A stretch of DNA of 64,000 nucleotides from Chrysophaeum taylorii (Eukaryota > Sar > Pelagophyceae > Pelagomonadales > Pelagomonadaceae), in NCBI GenBank assembly GCA_029834535.1, contig JAQMWT010000470.1, positions 39,915 through 103,914 on the forward strand. Direction: 5' to 3'. Position numbers and translations under genes: made by a program. A model generated the notes under the pieces. It was not told where the DNA came from. It saw only the letters and a program-made list of their open reading frames with translations, and did not search any database. Below, in pieces: positions 19,608 through 28,698 of the stretch (position 1 is the stretch's first letter; every line of letters starts with the position of its first letter).

Positions 19608-21038
19608 TCACGAGGTCCCTCCTTTCGGGCGCGATATCACAGGTCCTTGGAGTCGAGGTTTCTCGGAGCTTCCAAAGCGCTGGACGAAGGCGGATTTCGC
19701 TCGAGATAGTGGAACCGTCTGCGACGCAACTATGAGTTGTGATCCATACGCGAAGAATACACATACCTTGGGGATCTGTACGACGGCCGCGGTTTTTCCG
19801 GTGACGGCGTGGACGACGCTGACGGTGTATCGCGGGCCCGAGCCTTCAGTGGCCCAATGGTGAACAAAATCGTAGTTGTCGGCGGGGCCAAAACGCGCGG
19901 CGTATGCGGCTTGAACTTTGGCGATGGGCATGCCCCTGGGTGATTGGACGACGGCCGCGAGCTTGTTGGTGGCCTTTCGGATGACGTGAATGTCCTCCAG
20001 GTCGGCATCGTGCGGATTGAGAAGGGCGACGTCGCCTTCGCCCACGGTACGTTCGTGCTGGACGAGGCGGACGAGAGCCACATCGTCGTCGTCGTCGTCG
20101 TCGACATCGACGCTCGCGCGTTCGGTTTTCGGTGGTTCGTCTGTTCTAGACCAACCTTCCGGCAACCCTCCCGCGGCGCAGGCCTGCTCGAGCTCGCGGG
20201 AAAGCTTGACGAGCGCTTGTTGGCTACGTAGCTCCCTGGCGCGTGATTCCTCGAGCTGTTGCGATATGGTTTTGGCGTTGGCCTCGAGGTCGAGAAGTCT
20301 GTCTAGGCGGCCTTTGAGCGCGGCATTCGCTGCACGCTCGGCTAAGAGGGCCTCTTTATCGAGGTCGGCGCTCGATACGATTCTGCCAAGCCTCGCGACC
20401 TCTCTCTCGAGATTGTTGACCGTATCGCGCTCCGCGGCGAGCGAGTTCTCTAGACTCGAGACCTTCTCGTATCGGGTCGCGGCGATGGTCGAGTATCTCG
20501 CCGCTTTTGCCGTCGCGGTGTGCGTCGCCTGTTTTTGCTCGGCGAGTTCCTGGCGCAACTCTGTCTCGTAAGCGAGCGCTCGTTCGAGCTCGGCTTGCAA
20601 ATCGAGCACTTTCTGTCGAGGCGACCTGTCGGGGAAGTGCCCGAGCGGCATCTCGTCGAAGGAATCGATCGATACGTAGGATGTGCGTCGGCTGCGCGGC
20701 GTCGACCGTGGGTCCTCGTTGATGAACTCGTCGTGGAGTAAACAGAGCGTCTCCGAGAGCTGGGTCTTGCATTCGACGAGCGATGCCTCGAGCAAAGTGC
20801 GACTCGTCTCGCACTCGCCGAGCTGTGTCTTCAGATCGTCGACCGACTGTTGGAGCGCGACCGCCGTCGCCTTCGAAGCCGCGAGATCTTCTCGCGCACA
20901 ACGGAGCGCCTCGTCGTCACTCGAGGCGTCCGTCACCCGAGGCCTGTCGCTCAACAAGTCCTCCGCGTTGTCGCGGGGCAACGGCTGAGCGTTATCGAGA
21001 CTTTCGAGTTCCACAAGGTCCGCCATTCTCTTTCGCAT
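19608..21038 (-). CDS. Coiled-coil protein with C-terminal repeated module
   Basis: The ORF is open for 476 codons. Residues about 45-300 are strongly coiled coil (many Leu/Ala/Glu heptads such as KVLDLQAELERALAYETELRQ), with a Ser/Arg-rich break (STPRSRRTSYVS). The C-terminal part holds two copies of a module: AAVVQSPRGMPIAKVQAAYAARFG and AAVVQIPK...VPLSRAKSAFVQRFG. The second copy is split by a 48-nt GT-AG segment at 19719-19766 (GTATGT donor, CAG acceptor) that stays in frame; removing it restores the match, so it is most likely an intron, giving about 460 aa. No known enzyme domain; probably cytoskeletal or scaffold. It is divergently arranged with the gene at 21268. Confidence 0.75.
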   Translation of the reverse strand: MRKRMADLVELESLDNAQPLPRDNAEDLLSDRPRVTDASSDDEALRCAREDLAASKATAVALQQSVDDLKTQLGECETSRTLLEASLVECKTQLSETLCLLHDEFINEDPRSTPRSRRTSYVSIDSFDEMPLGHFPDRSPRQKVLDLQAELERALAYETELRQELAEQKQATHTATAKAARYSTIAATRYEKVSSLENSLAAERDTVNNLEREVARLGRIVSSADLDKEALLAERAANAALKGRLDRLLDLEANAKTISQQLEESRARELRSQQALVKLSRELEQACAAGGLPEGWSRTDEPPKTERASVDVDDDDDDDVALVRLVQHERTVGEGDVALLNPHDADLEDIHVIRKATNKLAAVVQSPRGMPIAKVQAAYAARFGPADNYDFVHHWATEGSGPRYTVSVVHAVTGKTAAVVQIPKVCVFFAYGSQLIVASQTVPLSRAKSAFVQRFGSSEKPRLQGPVISRPKGGTS

Positions 21039-21267
21039 CGAAAGGCAAAAAATTGGTGGTGATTGCGGTCGCAGCAGCCGGCCTCAGACTGACCCGTTGT
21101 GGACGACCTACTTCGCCATGCTTCGTGTATCTTGGAAGACCGTTACATGACGTCACAAATTGCACATTTGACCTGCCGACATCTGCTGAATTCATTCATT
21201 CATTCATTCATTTATTCATTCGAAAATAAACCGGGGTCGCAAATCGATACCCTCTTTCCGAGTCGTC
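21039..21267. promoter_or_regulatory. Shared upstream region of two divergent genes
   Basis: About 230 bp between the start codons at 21038 (-) and 21268 (+), so both promoters must lie here. It contains an (ATTC)n run at 21189-21221. No TATA box or other element could be defined. Confidence 0.4.
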
Positions 21268-21977
21268 ATGGGTCGCGTCCGAAGGTACAAAAAGATCAAG
21301 GCGTGCGATCCGTTTGCGAAGAAGCGGGCTCCGACAAAGAAGAGGCGGGAGATGGATCTCGCCCCCGAGGAGTCCGAGGTGAGCGGACGGAAGAGGCGGC
21401 GGCAGGAGCGGCGGTGGGCTCGGGAGGCGCTGGGTCTCGACGAGAATGGCGACTTGGACGAGGAGGCGCCCAAGGAGAGGGTGGTCATCGCGCCGCGACA
21501 GAGCAACGAGTCGGAGCGGCAGTTTCGGGCGCGCGTCAAGCTCGAAGGGCGGAAGATCATGAAGGAGATGGTGAATTTTTTTATTCGTTTCGCGCGATAA
21601 TGATTGGGGTATAGGTCGAGTCGCATTCGGTGTCCAAGCAGCGGAGGAAAGCGGCGATGAAACGGCGCGCCGAGGCGAAGAAGGCGAAGAAAAGGCGGCA
21701 GGAGGAGGACGAGGTGCCCAGCAGCGACATCAAGTTCGGCGACCGCGTACACGCGCCGCCAAAGCTCGGGGGAACGTACGTCCGCAACCACATCTCATAT
21801 GAGAAAAAGGAGCACGAAATCGCGCGCAGGCAGAATATCGGGCCGCCGGGGAGAGATGCCTCCTCCTCCGGCTCCGGCTCCGCGGAGAGGAAGAGGCGCA
21901 CGACGTCGGGCGTGGACGAGGCAGTCCGCCAGCACTACGCCTCTCGGGGGCGCCTAGCGCCTTCCGACATGTGGTAA
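21268..21977 (+). CDS. CCDC137-like basic nuclear protein
   Basis: Two exons, 21268-21570 and 21615-21977, around a 44-nt GT-AG intron (21571-21614, phase 0) give 221 aa. The protein is very basic (MGRVRRYKKIKACDPFAKKR..., KRRRQERRW, KQRRKAAMKRRAEAKKAKKRR). It has the ESE..F..RV block followed by a long Lys/Arg helix and FGDRVHAPPKL near the C terminus, which resembles the CCDC137 family of nucleolar/nuclear coiled-coil proteins. Location in the nucleus or nucleolus is inferred from the many basic clusters. The first exon alone would end at an in-frame TAA inside the intron, which supports splicing. Family assignment is tentative; that the gene is real is well supported. Confidence 0.7.
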
Positions 21978-21985
21978 AACTCCGT

Positions 21986-22245
21986 AGGGTCGGATAAGAA
22001 AGTTCGTACGAGCCGTTAACTATGTTTCAGTTTGTACTAAGACATACTCAACGGATCGCTGAGCTATGTTCATTTGTACTCAAGCAGTATGTGCCGCCAC
22101 GCCGCGAGATCGTCGCGATGGAACTAGTCCCCATAGTGAAGTCGGCATCCTTTTTTCGTCCCCTCACGCAAAAAAAGGAAAAAGCCCACGCGTTGTAGGA
22201 CCCGTCGTTGCGGTGCGGGCTAGTCTCGTTTTCTTATCCGACCCT
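21986..22245. mobile_element. Candidate MITE with 16-bp terminal inverted repeats
   Basis: 'agggtcggataagaaa' at 21986-22001 recurs as its reverse complement at 22230-22245, enclosing about 230 bp with no ORF. Just inside, both arms also share 'acgag' at slightly different spacing. No clear target duplication is visible. Alternatively, it is a long inverted repeat in the 3' UTR region of the gene at 21268. Confidence 0.5.
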
Positions 22246-22377
22246 TAGGCGGAGGTTTGGGGGGAGTGTTCGGGGATACTGTGAATGACGTCATCCATCC
22301 TCGGACCCTAGTGAAAGAAATTCATTCATTGGTCAATAACTAAAATCTTCGAGTAGTGTTATTAAAACAAAGAAGTA

Positions 22378-24606
22378 ATGGCGGCGGCGCCCCCTCGATT
22401 GCCAGATCGCGGTCGACCAAGCACGATGCGCGGGACCGGCAGCAGCAGCCTTAGCACGGGTGGAGACTCGGTGCGGAACAGCGACATCGAGGAGTTGATC
22501 CCGATGGTGAACCGTCTCCAGGACGCGTTGTCTCTGACGGATTCCAAGGAGGAGATCTCTTTACCGCAGATCGCGGTGGTCGGGGGCCAGTCGAGCGGGA
22601 AGAGCTCGGTGCTGGAGAATATCGTGGGTAAGTCGTTTTTGCCGCGGGGGTCGGGGATCGTGACGCGGCGGCCGCTCGTGCTGCAGCTCGTGAACGGTCG
22701 GGAAGAGTACGGCGAATTTCTGCACGCGTCGAAGCGCTTCTACGATTTCGAGGAGATTCGGTCCGAGATCGAAGCCGACACGGCGCGCGTGTGCGGGACG
22801 AACAAGGGGCTGGATTCGCGCGCGATCCACCTCAAGGTTTCGAGCCCGCGCGCGCTCAACCTGACGTTGATCGACCTGCCCGGCGCGACCAAGGTGCCGG
22901 TCGGCGACCAGCCCGAGGATATCGGGGATCAGATCCGCGAGATGATTTTGAGCTACATATCCAAACCGACGTGCATAATTCTGGCCGTGACGGCCGCGAA
23001 CACGGACTTGGCGAACTCGGACGCGCTTCAGCTCGCTCGCGCCGTCGACCCTCGAGGAGACCGGACGTTGGGCGTGTTGACCAAGCTGGACCTCATGGAC
23101 AGGGGGACCGACGCGCGGTCGATATTTACGGGCGAGTCGACGGACCTTCCGCGGCTGAAGTTGGGGTACGTTGGCGTCGTGAACCGGTCGCAGGCCGACA
23201 TAAACGAGCGCAAGACAATTTCGGACGCGCGCCGGTACGAAGACGATTTTTTTCGGAGCACCCCCGCCTACGCCGACCTGTCCCTCGGGACCGCGCACCT
23301 GGTCCGCCAGTGCTCCCAGCTGCTTGCTTCCCACATCCGCGCGACCCTCCCGACCCTCGAGCGCGAGATCTCGACGACGCTCGCGAAGAAGAAGAAGGAC
23401 TTGGAGGATTTGGGAGATCAAGGCCCCGACGCCAAGCGCCGACGCCTGACGGAGAGTTTGCTGTTGTTCTGCGAACGGTACCAGGCGTTGGTGACGGGCT
23501 CGGCATTGCCCTGGTCGATGCCGGGCCACGCGACCCGAGAGCTCGCCGGCGGCGCGCGCGTCGAGCGAGTCTTCAGAGACGTCTTCGAGACCGAGATCAG
23601 AAACCTTCGGGTCCTCGAGGATCTCTCTCCCACGGAAGTCCAGACCCTCGTGCGGAACTGCCACGGCCTCGGCGGCGGCCTCTTCACTCCGGACCAGGCC
23701 TTTTTGCAGCTCGTTCGCCGCAACGTCCGTCGCCTCTCCGGTCCCGCCGCGAAATGCGTCGAGCTGGTCCACGCCGAGTTGCACGCGCTCATCAAGGACG
23801 CGGCGGACTTTCCCGCGCTCCAGGCCTTCCCCGACCTCTCTAAGGCCCTCGAAGTCTTCGTGGCTAAATTGTTGCGCGAAAACCTCGATTCTGCCGCGAT
23901 CGCGCTCGCGATGCTGCTCGACATGGAGTTGTCTCGCGTCAACATCACGCACCCGGATTTTGTGGGAGCCAACGGGATCACCTCCTTCATGGCCTCCATC
24001 GAAGATCGCATCACCAAAGAATCCCAGCCAGTTCAGCCCGCTTCGGCCGCTTCTGCTTCTGCCGCGTCTGGCGGCGGTGCTCCCAACAACAACAACAACA
24101 ACAACAACAACCACCACCACCACCACAGAGGCTTGTTGTTCAAGGGCAAGGGCCCGCCCGACCCCGCGGGAAAAAAAGTGATGACCCCCCAAGAGGCTGC
24201 CGCCTTCCGGGAGCGCATGATCGCCGAGGCGGGACCCCCCGTGCCCAAAATACAACGCGAGACGGACCCGACCGACCGCGCGCGCTTCAGCGCCTTCACC
24301 CAGGGCCTCCTCAGCACCAAGGAAAAGGTCGAAGTCACCCTCATCTGCGAACTCTGCGCCTCCTACTTTGCCATCGTCCGAAAGACCTTCGCCGATCTCG
24401 TCCCAAAGGCCATCACCCTCAAGCTTGTCGACGCCTCCACGTCAAACATGACGCCCAAGGTCCTCGGCGAGCTCAACACGGAGGAGACCGTCGAATCCCT
24501 CATGTCGGCCTCCCCCCAAGTCAAAGAGCTTGCGGCCTCCCTCAAAACCTCCATCCAAGCCCTCCAAATCGCCTCCAAAACCCTCGCCGAGATGCAATTC
24601 AACTAG
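22378..24606 (+). CDS. Dynamin-related GTPase (DRP1/Dnm1 type)
   Basis: Intron-free, 742 aa. GTPase motifs: G1 GGQSSGKSS (about residue 69), G2 Thr in the VTRRP segment (about 96), G3 DLPG (about 167), G4 TKLD (about 236), and the VNRSQ block after it. The middle/stalk domain follows (LPTLEREI...) and the GTPase effector domain is at about 640-740 (LICELCASYFAIVRKTFADLVPKAI). The variable B-insert region at about 555-600 is low complexity with runs of nine Asn and five His. There is no PH or Pro-rich domain, so it belongs to the DRP1/Dnm1/Vps1 group acting in mitochondrial, peroxisomal or plastid division or in trafficking. The ATG at 22378 is the first in frame. Confidence 0.95.
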   Translation: MAAAPPRLPDRGRPSTMRGTGSSSLSTGGDSVRNSDIEELIPMVNRLQDALSLTDSKEEISLPQIAVVGGQSSGKSSVLENIVGKSFLPRGSGIVTRRPLVLQLVNGREEYGEFLHASKRFYDFEEIRSEIEADTARVCGTNKGLDSRAIHLKVSSPRALNLTLIDLPGATKVPVGDQPEDIGDQIREMILSYISKPTCIILAVTAANTDLANSDALQLARAVDPRGDRTLGVLTKLDLMDRGTDARSIFTGESTDLPRLKLGYVGVVNRSQADINERKTISDARRYEDDFFRSTPAYADLSLGTAHLVRQCSQLLASHIRATLPTLEREISTTLAKKKKDLEDLGDQGPDAKRRRLTESLLLFCERYQALVTGSALPWSMPGHATRELAGGARVERVFRDVFETEIRNLRVLEDLSPTEVQTLVRNCHGLGGGLFTPDQAFLQLVRRNVRRLSGPAAKCVELVHAELHALIKDAADFPALQAFPDLSKALEVFVAKLLRENLDSAAIALAMLLDMELSRVNITHPDFVGANGITSFMASIEDRITKESQPVQPASAASASAASGGGAPNNNNNNNNNHHHHHRGLLFKGKGPPDPAGKKVMTPQEAAAFRERMIAEAGPPVPKIQRETDPTDRARFSAFTQGLLSTKEKVEVTLICELCASYFAIVRKTFADLVPKAITLKLVDASTSNMTPKVLGELNTEETVESLMSASPQVKELAASLKTSIQALQIASKTLAEMQFN

Positions 24607-24832
24607 TATAGCGTCTAGTAGTAGTAGTAGTATCCGTGTGGTGTTCCAAAAGTCGTCGTCAATCCCGTTGAGTACCACACCATAGTGGCCGTTATGACGA
24701 AGTCTTTCAAATGTAAATAAAGTCTCGTGTACACATATATATCCGTTGCATATATGGAATCGTAAGAATGACAAACGGTCGCGTCAACGACTCGTGACGT
24801 GTTTGAGCGACAAGCAGGCCCAGGGAACGATC

Positions 24833-25951
24833 ATGGCGACAGCAGTCCTCGATTTGGACCACACGATCCTCCACATGACCAAGTCGTCCGAGATGCCGGC
24901 GAACGATGCCGGATTCGCGGAGGACGTGGCCGTCTTCGAGCACCTAGGGGTCGAGTACGCCGTCGCGCTCCGCGTCGGGACGACCTCCCTCGTCCGGGCC
25001 TTAAAAACGGCGAGCGTCCGGGTTGTCATCGTCACCTGTAACCTCGTCGCCGACAAGGTGTTGGCCGCCTTGTCGGCGCGGTGCGACGTCTTCGCGGATC
25101 TCGAGTGCCACATCGTTGAGTCGCGGGAGCGCGGCGCCAAGAGCCTCGACGCCTTGGGGTTTCCCCGTTCAGATAACTCGCGCCGGATAATGATCGTCGA
25201 CGACAGCCCCTCGGCCTGGACCCCCGCCGATCAGCCCCTTATCCTCGAAGCGAAACGCTACGACGTTCGCGAGCTCGCGGCGGCGTTCGAGCGCGACGAC
25301 GACGAGGCCGACGAGCTCCTCGACGCCGAGCTCGGCTACCTCGCCCAAATAAGAGAAGACCTCTGCCGTTTCTTTGATGGGTGGAACGACGACGCCGGCA
25401 AAATAACGAACACCCTTTTCTCGCCCCCCGAGGCGCGAAGTGATAAAGGGGCGACGGGGTTCAGCGATGTTCTCAACAACAAGCCTACGTCCTCTGATGG
25501 TGCTGACCTCCGTCTCCGCAGCAACAACGGGGACACCACTTCTGGCTTTGGCCCCATCGTCGTCGACCGCGACGAAAGCGAATTGTTGGATAAACCATCA
25601 CAAAAAACTCTCCCTACCTCCTCCTCCACTACCGGCTCCTCAGGTGGGCTGGTCTCGCGCAAGAGAGCGCCGAGCCCCCCACCTCCTCCTCGAGTTGACC
25701 TCGCGTCTCTTCCAGACGCGGGTCCTAGCCTGTTGTCAGACCACGACGCAAAGCGTCGCGCGCTTGATACTTCGGCCTCGGTGAACCTTCTCGATCGCAG
25801 TCCAATTCTTGATGTCCATGGGAGCAGCAGCGGCTTCTCCGAGACCGCGGCCGTCCGGTCCGCCAAAAAAGTGGCTACTTCCTCTACCCGCGGCTTCCAT
25901 CCGCTCCTAGGCGGGGGTGCGTCGACGTCCAATGGGGCGGTCGTTGCGTGA
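24833..25951 (+). CDS. FCP1-like HAD phosphatase
   Basis: About 372 aa from the ATG at 24833 (MATAVLDLDHTIL); an in-frame ATG at 24746 would add 29 residues with no domain content. Motif I of HAD phosphatases is DLDHT, the DxDxT form used by FCP1/SCP enzymes that dephosphorylate the RNA polymerase II CTD. Motif II is VVIVTCN, and motif III/IV is RIMIVDDSPSAW near residue 120. The C-terminal 170 residues are Ser/Pro/Asp-rich and probably disordered; no BRCT domain is visible. A nuclear role on phospho-Ser/Thr substrates is inferred from the motif. It lies only 226 bp after the dynamin gene, same strand. Confidence 0.8.
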   Translation: MATAVLDLDHTILHMTKSSEMPANDAGFAEDVAVFEHLGVEYAVALRVGTTSLVRALKTASVRVVIVTCNLVADKVLAALSARCDVFADLECHIVESRERGAKSLDALGFPRSDNSRRIMIVDDSPSAWTPADQPLILEAKRYDVRELAAAFERDDDEADELLDAELGYLAQIREDLCRFFDGWNDDAGKITNTLFSPPEARSDKGATGFSDVLNNKPTSSDGADLRLRSNNGDTTSGFGPIVVDRDESELLDKPSQKTLPTSSSTTGSSGGLVSRKRAPSPPPPPRVDLASLPDAGPSLLSDHDAKRRALDTSASVNLLDRSPILDVHGSSSGFSETAAVRSAKKVATSSTRGFHPLLGGGASTSNGAVVA

Positions 25952-27277
25952 TGAGGCCAGGTCGCCCTCGTGATGTTGTCTACAGCCCCCCACCGCTGCC
26001 GCAACCACGCCCCGCTCAACGGATATCATCAAAAATTTGAGCGCAAACAAAAAATTCGTCCACCTCTTTTTTTTTTTTTCCTGGGACCCCAATTCTCCAA
26101 TGCTCTCTCCGACTTTTTTTTTTTCCTTCCATTATTATTAGACCACAACAACAGATTACCAAATCATTCCACGAACATCTTTTCTTCTTCTTCTTCTTCT
26201 TTAAAAGGATACGTAACTCGTGATTTTCTTCTTTCGCGACGAGATCAAATGCGGCGGACTTTTCTTCTTCGGGTGCCATCCCGAGGTGGGGTCTGGCGGC
26301 GCGCGGAAGGAAGGGAGCGCGAACCATCCGGTCTCGCGCACAGTCCCCAAAGCTACTCTTGTTGCGCGATCAACCTACACGCAGAGCACCCGCTTTCAAA
26401 TGGCAGACTGACTGACTGACTGACTGACTGACAGACAGCACTATGGTTTGTCCAGCCATTCAGGACTCGCGACACCAGTCCCTCGGTCGTACGTAGTCTT
26501 TTGTCTATGATCGAAACCAAGGCGAGGAGGATCACCATTCGCGCATTTTTAATTCGCGCGCTGCAATGTAGAATTCAAGACAGCCGCCGAGTTTTTCTTT
26601 GCTATAGTCCACAAACATGGCCCGAGAGCATATAATGCGATCAGCTCATCGCCAAGGAGGCGAGCGATCGCGGGAGAGTGGCCACGATCTTGTCGACCCT
26701 CCGTCTGAAACGAACGTTTGTCGCTTCGGTCGTCACATCACTCCAGCAAGGCCGTGCCTGTCCACGTCCTTTTTGCACGCGAGATAGCAACAAACAACAA
26801 CGTGCGCATTCCAAGATTCGAGCGAGCAAACGGGAAAAGAGCAAGGTCAACGTTCGGTTATCTGCGTACCTCCCCTCTGGCGCATGATCGTCGAGCTCGC
26901 AGAGGTCTGCCGACCTCACAACAATCGCGCGACGAGTTCGACGACGCACAGCATGACGTCTCAAATTGCGACGATGACAATTCCTTTTAACCATGATGTC
27001 TCGATCGACTCGATGATGCCCATTGTGCCCAGCGCCGATGGACATTGATTTCTTGAGTGCCTCCGCGAGGGGAAGAAGGAAGGAAGGAAGGAACTAACTC
27101 TGACGGTCGGTCCCCAGGCTAAGGGTTCTGACGCCCATTCTTCATATGCGCGTCGCTCAGTTGTTTTATATACATAATTTTAGCTCCGTCCAAGGAGGTA
27201 TATAGAGACCGGTCGTGAAAGAAAGAAAGAAAGAAAAAAAAAAAAAAAAGTGTCGCGCAGTAGTTAGGCGGCCGGCA
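25952..27277. other. Gene-poor stretch with simple repeats
   Basis: Contains T-rich tracts (about 26066-26080 and 26116-26124), a (CTT)n run near 26182-26199, (ACTG)n at about 26406-26435, (GGAA)n near 27071-27091 and an A-rich run at 27219-27249. A minus-strand ORF at 26641-27045 (134 aa, Arg/His/Cys-rich) has no recognisable domain, and overlapping plus-strand frames are as long. I see no supported gene. Confidence 0.4.
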
Positions 27278-28186
27278 TCAAGGTGAGGAAAAGCCGAAGT
27301 ATGGGGCCCTCAGGTCCTTTTCGTCGATGGCTGTGAGGTGGTCGAGGACTTCCGGGGCGGAGAGGCGGGAGGATGCGCGGGGGTGCCACATGAAATCGAC
27401 GATCGTTCGTAGGGGCTTGGGCGTTTTGTGGAAGGCGGGTCTCAAGCCCCGGAGCATCGCGTCGACGTGAGCGGCCGGCGTCGTGTGTTTGGGGATGGTC
27501 GGCAACAAGCGCTCCCAGACGAAGTAAAATACCAGGGCGAGGGAGAAGATGTCGGCCTTGGTCGAGTAGGTGGACTTGTCTTTGTTGGAGGAGGCGACCT
27601 CGGGGGCCATGAAACGTACCGTCCCGCAGTTGGCCGTCATTTCCTCGCTGGATCTTGTTCTGATGAGACTAGGGACACGGTTGAGAGGGGGCACGGCAAG
27701 GCGGGCGTCGCCGGCGCGGGTTCGAGCTATCCCAAAGTCGCCCAACTTGACGCGGAGGCTCCTCGTGAGTAAAAAGTTTGCGGGTTTGACATCGCGGTGG
27801 ATGACGATCGACGGGCGGCGCGAGTGCAAGTATTCGATCGCGAGAGCCATGTCGATGCAAAACCGCAGCGCGAGTTTCGGGGGAAGTCGATGGCGATTTA
27901 CGTAGGCCTCGAGCGACCCCTCGGCGAAGAGCTCGATGACCAGCGTTAGCCCTGGGGTTCTCGTGTACCCCAGAAACTGCACAATGTTTGGATGGTGCAA
28001 CGTCGACATCGTCGCGACCTCCTTCTCAAACAGTTCTTGGTCCTCGGCTTGGGCATCGAGGTATAAAATCTTAATGGCAACGGGCGTGTGCCGCCAGGTC
28101 GCGGATCGGACGACGCCAAACGACCCGCGTCCGAGCTCCTCGCCAGCGACGATCGTCGACGCCTCGATCGCCCAGCTGTCGGCCAT
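27278..28186 (-). CDS. TKL-type protein kinase
   Basis: 302 aa, almost all kinase domain. Gly-rich loop GRGSFG (residues about 19-24), VAIK lysine (about 39), alpha-C Glu in LFEKEVATM, catalytic loop HRDVKPANFLL (about 128), DFG at about 150, APE in RFMAPEV, and the subdomain IX Asp in KADIFSLALV. The PNIV-F-GY block and overall spacing resemble the RAF/TNNI3K branch of the tyrosine-kinase-like group, which despite the name phosphorylates Ser/Thr. There is no extra regulatory domain and no signal peptide, so it is a small soluble kinase. Intron-free. All catalytic residues are present. Confidence 0.92.
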   Translation of the reverse strand: MADSWAIEASTIVAGEELGRGSFGVVRSATWRHTPVAIKILYLDAQAEDQELFEKEVATMSTLHHPNIVQFLGYTRTPGLTLVIELFAEGSLEAYVNRHRLPPKLALRFCIDMALAIEYLHSRRPSIVIHRDVKPANFLLTRSLRVKLGDFGIARTRAGDARLAVPPLNRVPSLIRTRSSEEMTANCGTVRFMAPEVASSNKDKSTYSTKADIFSLALVFYFVWERLLPTIPKHTTPAAHVDAMLRGLRPAFHKTPKPLRTIVDFMWHPRASSRLSAPEVLDHLTAIDEKDLRAPYFGFSSP

Positions 28187-28698
28187 GCTTTCTTCTTTCT
28201 GCGACCCAGCCGTGGTGACGCAATCGGTGCTGGTGCGTCAAGATTCAAACGAAGCTTGCTTACTTACACTGGTAGGGTTTCCTCTCTCTCTTCCAGATAC
28301 TTCAATTCGAACTCGGGGGCGCGGCTCTGAGCGCGGGCGATTTGTTGACGATGTTGTTGTGAAGACGAACGACGGCTAATAATTAATTATACAGCGTCGT
28401 TGTCGTCGTCGCATGGAGATACTAGGTTCGATTCGATTCGATACAGTCGTAGGCGCACGAGTAAGGAGGCGAAAGTCGAAGCGGGGTGTGAAGAAGAGTG
28501 AAGAATCGGCGCGAAGACGACGGAGGAGTCAATAGCAGAAGCAGTGCGGTCCCGTTGAAGAAGAGGAAGAAGACGACCAAGGAAGAAGCCGTTCGTTGTG
28601 GATCGACGGGAGGCCCACCACTACTGTGGAATGTCTGACAGAAAGAAAGACAGACTTTGAAGAATGAGAAGAAGAAGAAGAAGAAGAAGAAGGCGGAC
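28187..28698. other. Intergenic region with (GAA)n tract
   Basis: Between the 3' end of the MFS gene and the kinase start. Purine-rich on the plus strand with a (GAA)n run at about 28663-28692. ORFs through it are low complexity (Phe/Ser-rich on the minus strand). No gene seen; it must contain the kinase promoter. Confidence 0.4.

Noticed and set aside
22561-24255. 564-codon minus-strand ORF
   Set aside because: Antisense to the dynamin gene; no domain.
26641-27045. 134-codon minus-strand ORF
   Set aside because: No domain, biased Arg/His composition, and competing frames on the other strand of similar length.
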